NCBI GenBank assembly: GCA_904420025.1
Contig: CAJFTW010000022.1
Location: 1-33,956 of the forward strand
DNA: 33,956 bases
Direction of reading: 5' to 3'
From: Candidatus Pseudolachnospira avium
Lineage (GTDB): Bacteria > Bacillota > Clostridia > Lachnospirales > Lachnospiraceae
Made by a program: the position numbers and the translations under genes. The notes beneath the pieces are model-generated. The model ran no database searches, was not told the DNA's origin, and saw only the letters and a program-made list of their open reading frames with translations. This document shows, in pieces, positions 33,465-33,956 of this stretch (position 1 is the first letter of the stretch; each line of letters opens with the position of its first letter).

Positions 33465-33478
33465 CAACGTTTTCCGCC
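33465..33478. repeat. Copy 2 of the 14-bp element, upstream of the DUF3899 gene
   Basis: Exact GGCGGAAAACGTTG on the minus strand, 60 bases before the DUF3899 start. A looser relative, AGAAAACGTTTTTT, lies at 33427-33440. Confidence 0.6.
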
Positions 33479-33557
33479 ATAGCATTTACAAAAATTCTGC
33501 CCGTTGCAACTCGGACAAAATACGCCTTCTGTTTTTGCGCAGTTCTCAGTTTGGCAG

Positions 33558-33579
33558 AAAAAAGGGCAAAGTTATGCCC
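33558..33579 (-). terminator. Small attenuator-like hairpin in the DUF3899 leader
   Basis: GGGCA and TGCCC (stem 5 bp, 33564-33579) followed on the minus strand by six T. It lies between the two promoters and the gene, so it would act on transcripts already started. The stem is short, so termination would be partial at best. Confidence 0.4.
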
Positions 33580-33587
33580 TGCTATCA

Positions 33588-33616
33588 AGCATATTTTCTG
33601 CCGCCATCTTTGTCAA
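33588..33616 (-). promoter_or_regulatory. Promoter P2 for the DUF3899-opp region
   Basis: TTGACA (33611-33616), 17 bases, TATGCT (33588-33593), minus strand. Confidence 0.65.
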
Positions 33617-33648
33617 TCCCCTTTCTGCACATAATTTTTATGTATGTG

Positions 33649-33677
33649 ATTATACTATAAAACAAGCTGATTTTCAA
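33649..33677 (-). promoter_or_regulatory. Promoter P1 for the DUF3899-opp region
   Basis: TTGAAA (33672-33677), 17 bases, perfect TATAAT (33649-33654), minus strand. The IS end lies only about 20 bases further upstream. The leader to the DUF3899 start would be about 235 bases. The rest of the 33406-33849 gap is accounted for by P2, the small hairpin, the 14-bp element and the IS end. Confidence 0.75.
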
Positions 33678-33750
33678 TCATTTTTTAAAGGAACGGGTGT
33701 CGGGTGTTTGACACCTTTCTAAGGAGTCGATAACGTAGGAAACCTTATTC

Positions 33751-33775
33751 TAAGCCGTTTTCGGCTTATTTTTTT
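33751..33775 (+). terminator. Terminator inside the IS, upstream of the transposase
   Basis: TAAGCCG (33751-33757), loop TTTT, CGGCTTA (33762-33768), then seven T. It would stop plus-strand transcription entering the IS from outside before it reaches the transposase. Confidence 0.8.
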
Positions 33776-33821
33776 GTCAATTTTTTTGATTTTATATATA
33801 GGCTTTTTGGGCTTTTTGTGC

Positions 33822-33827
33822 TATAAT
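33822..33827 (+). promoter_or_regulatory. Extended -10 of the transposase promoter
   Basis: TGCTATAAT, a perfect -10 with the TGn extension. No good -35 at 16-18 bases, as is usual for weak transposase promoters. Confidence 0.6.
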
Positions 33828-33849
33828 AAAATCAGGGAGGACAAACGCC

Positions 33850-33956
33850 ATGAAAGTTAATACTTCTAAATCGAAAAACGCGGAATCCTTTTATATTAAG
33901 CAGTCCTATATTGATGCCAACGGTAAGTCTACTTCTCGTACCATCCGTAAACTGGG
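33850..33956 (+). CDS. Transposase N-terminus, IS1634-like (3' end outside window)
   Basis: The first 36 codons of a gene running off the right edge. It starts MKVNTSKSKNAESFYIKQSY and continues with DANGKSTSRTIRKLG. This opening, ending in the KLG of the visible part, is what I know from IS1634/IS4-type transposases of Clostridia. GGGAGG sits nine bases before the ATG. No catalytic DDE residue is in view, so the family is by N-terminus only. Confidence 0.7.
   Translation, partial: MKVNTSKSKNAESFYIKQSYIDANGKSTSRTIRKL

Larger units (their letters stand above)
33696..33956 (+). mobile_element. Left end of an IS1634-like insertion sequence (truncated by the window)
   Basis: Begins near an inverted repeat, GGTGTC (33696-33701) and GACACC (33710-33715). 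It has much lower GC than the neighbouring genes, contains a terminator and a promoter, and leads into a transposase. The exact outer boundary cannot be fixed without the right end; it could lie a few bases either side of 33696. Confidence 0.6.

Noticed and set aside
1-33956. tRNA, rRNA or CRISPR arrays.
   Set aside because: No cloverleaf-like segment with TTCGA-type loops, no rRNA signature and no regularly spaced repeats were seen by eye.

Overview
The window is high-GC, densely coded bacterial DNA. Several features point to Bacillota, class Clostridia, most likely a gut Lachnospiraceae/Oscillospiraceae-type genome: strong AGGAGG-type ribosome sites, the YqeG, DUF3899 and EFR1 families, a Gram-positive Opp transporter, and a chromosomal-looking vanG cluster. 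The family-level placement is inference; there is no rRNA marker here.

Layout. (1) 1-6169, + strand: a VanG-type D-Ala-D-Ser glycopeptide-resistance cluster. The two-component pair vanR (5' end cut off by the window) and vanS is followed by an intergenic stretch with four 11-bp-spaced hexamers and a large hairpin. Then come the ligase, the D,D-peptidase VanXY, and a serine racemase split into separate membrane (vanTm) and PLP (vanTr) genes, as in the vanL operon. (2) 6248-9603: a membrane-anchored FMN_bind-like protein, enzyme I of the PTS (- strand) and a divergent, short pyruvate kinase lacking its C-terminal domain. (3) 9590-17365, - strand housekeeping units: M18 aminopeptidase - NadE - 2-hydroxyacid dehydrogenase; efp with its own promoter and terminator; EFR1 ferredoxin - nrdR - yqeG; thiN - DUF1294. 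(4) 17575-22390: a membrane glycosyltransferase (-), divergent from a ribbon-helix-helix (RHH) regulator and clpB (+). (5) 22509-33405, - strand: DUF3899, then oppA-oppB-oppC-oppD-oppF, then a 909-residue fusion of an M6-type metzincin with an M3 oligoendopeptidase, then a HerA-like ATPase. (6) 33696-33956: the left end of an insertion sequence with the first 36 codons of an IS1634-like transposase.

How the genes fit together. The van enzymes make D-Ser (VanT), join it to D-Ala (VanG) and remove D-Ala-D-Ala (VanXY) under VanRS control. The Opp genes form a peptide-import operon whose last enzyme carries two zinc-peptidase active sites and no signal peptide, which suggests import followed by cytoplasmic hydrolysis. 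The RHH protein and clpB share a near-consensus promoter flanked by a likely operator, with no CIRCE or CtsR site.

The most unusual items are the M6-M3 peptidase fusion in the opp operon, the RHH-clpB unit, the split VanT with a serine-racemase signature residue, and the repeated GGCGGAAAACGTTG element upstream of both DUF3899 and oppA. Intergenic gaps over 300 bases occur only at 33406-33849, which holds two promoters, a small attenuator-like hairpin, and the IS end with its terminator.
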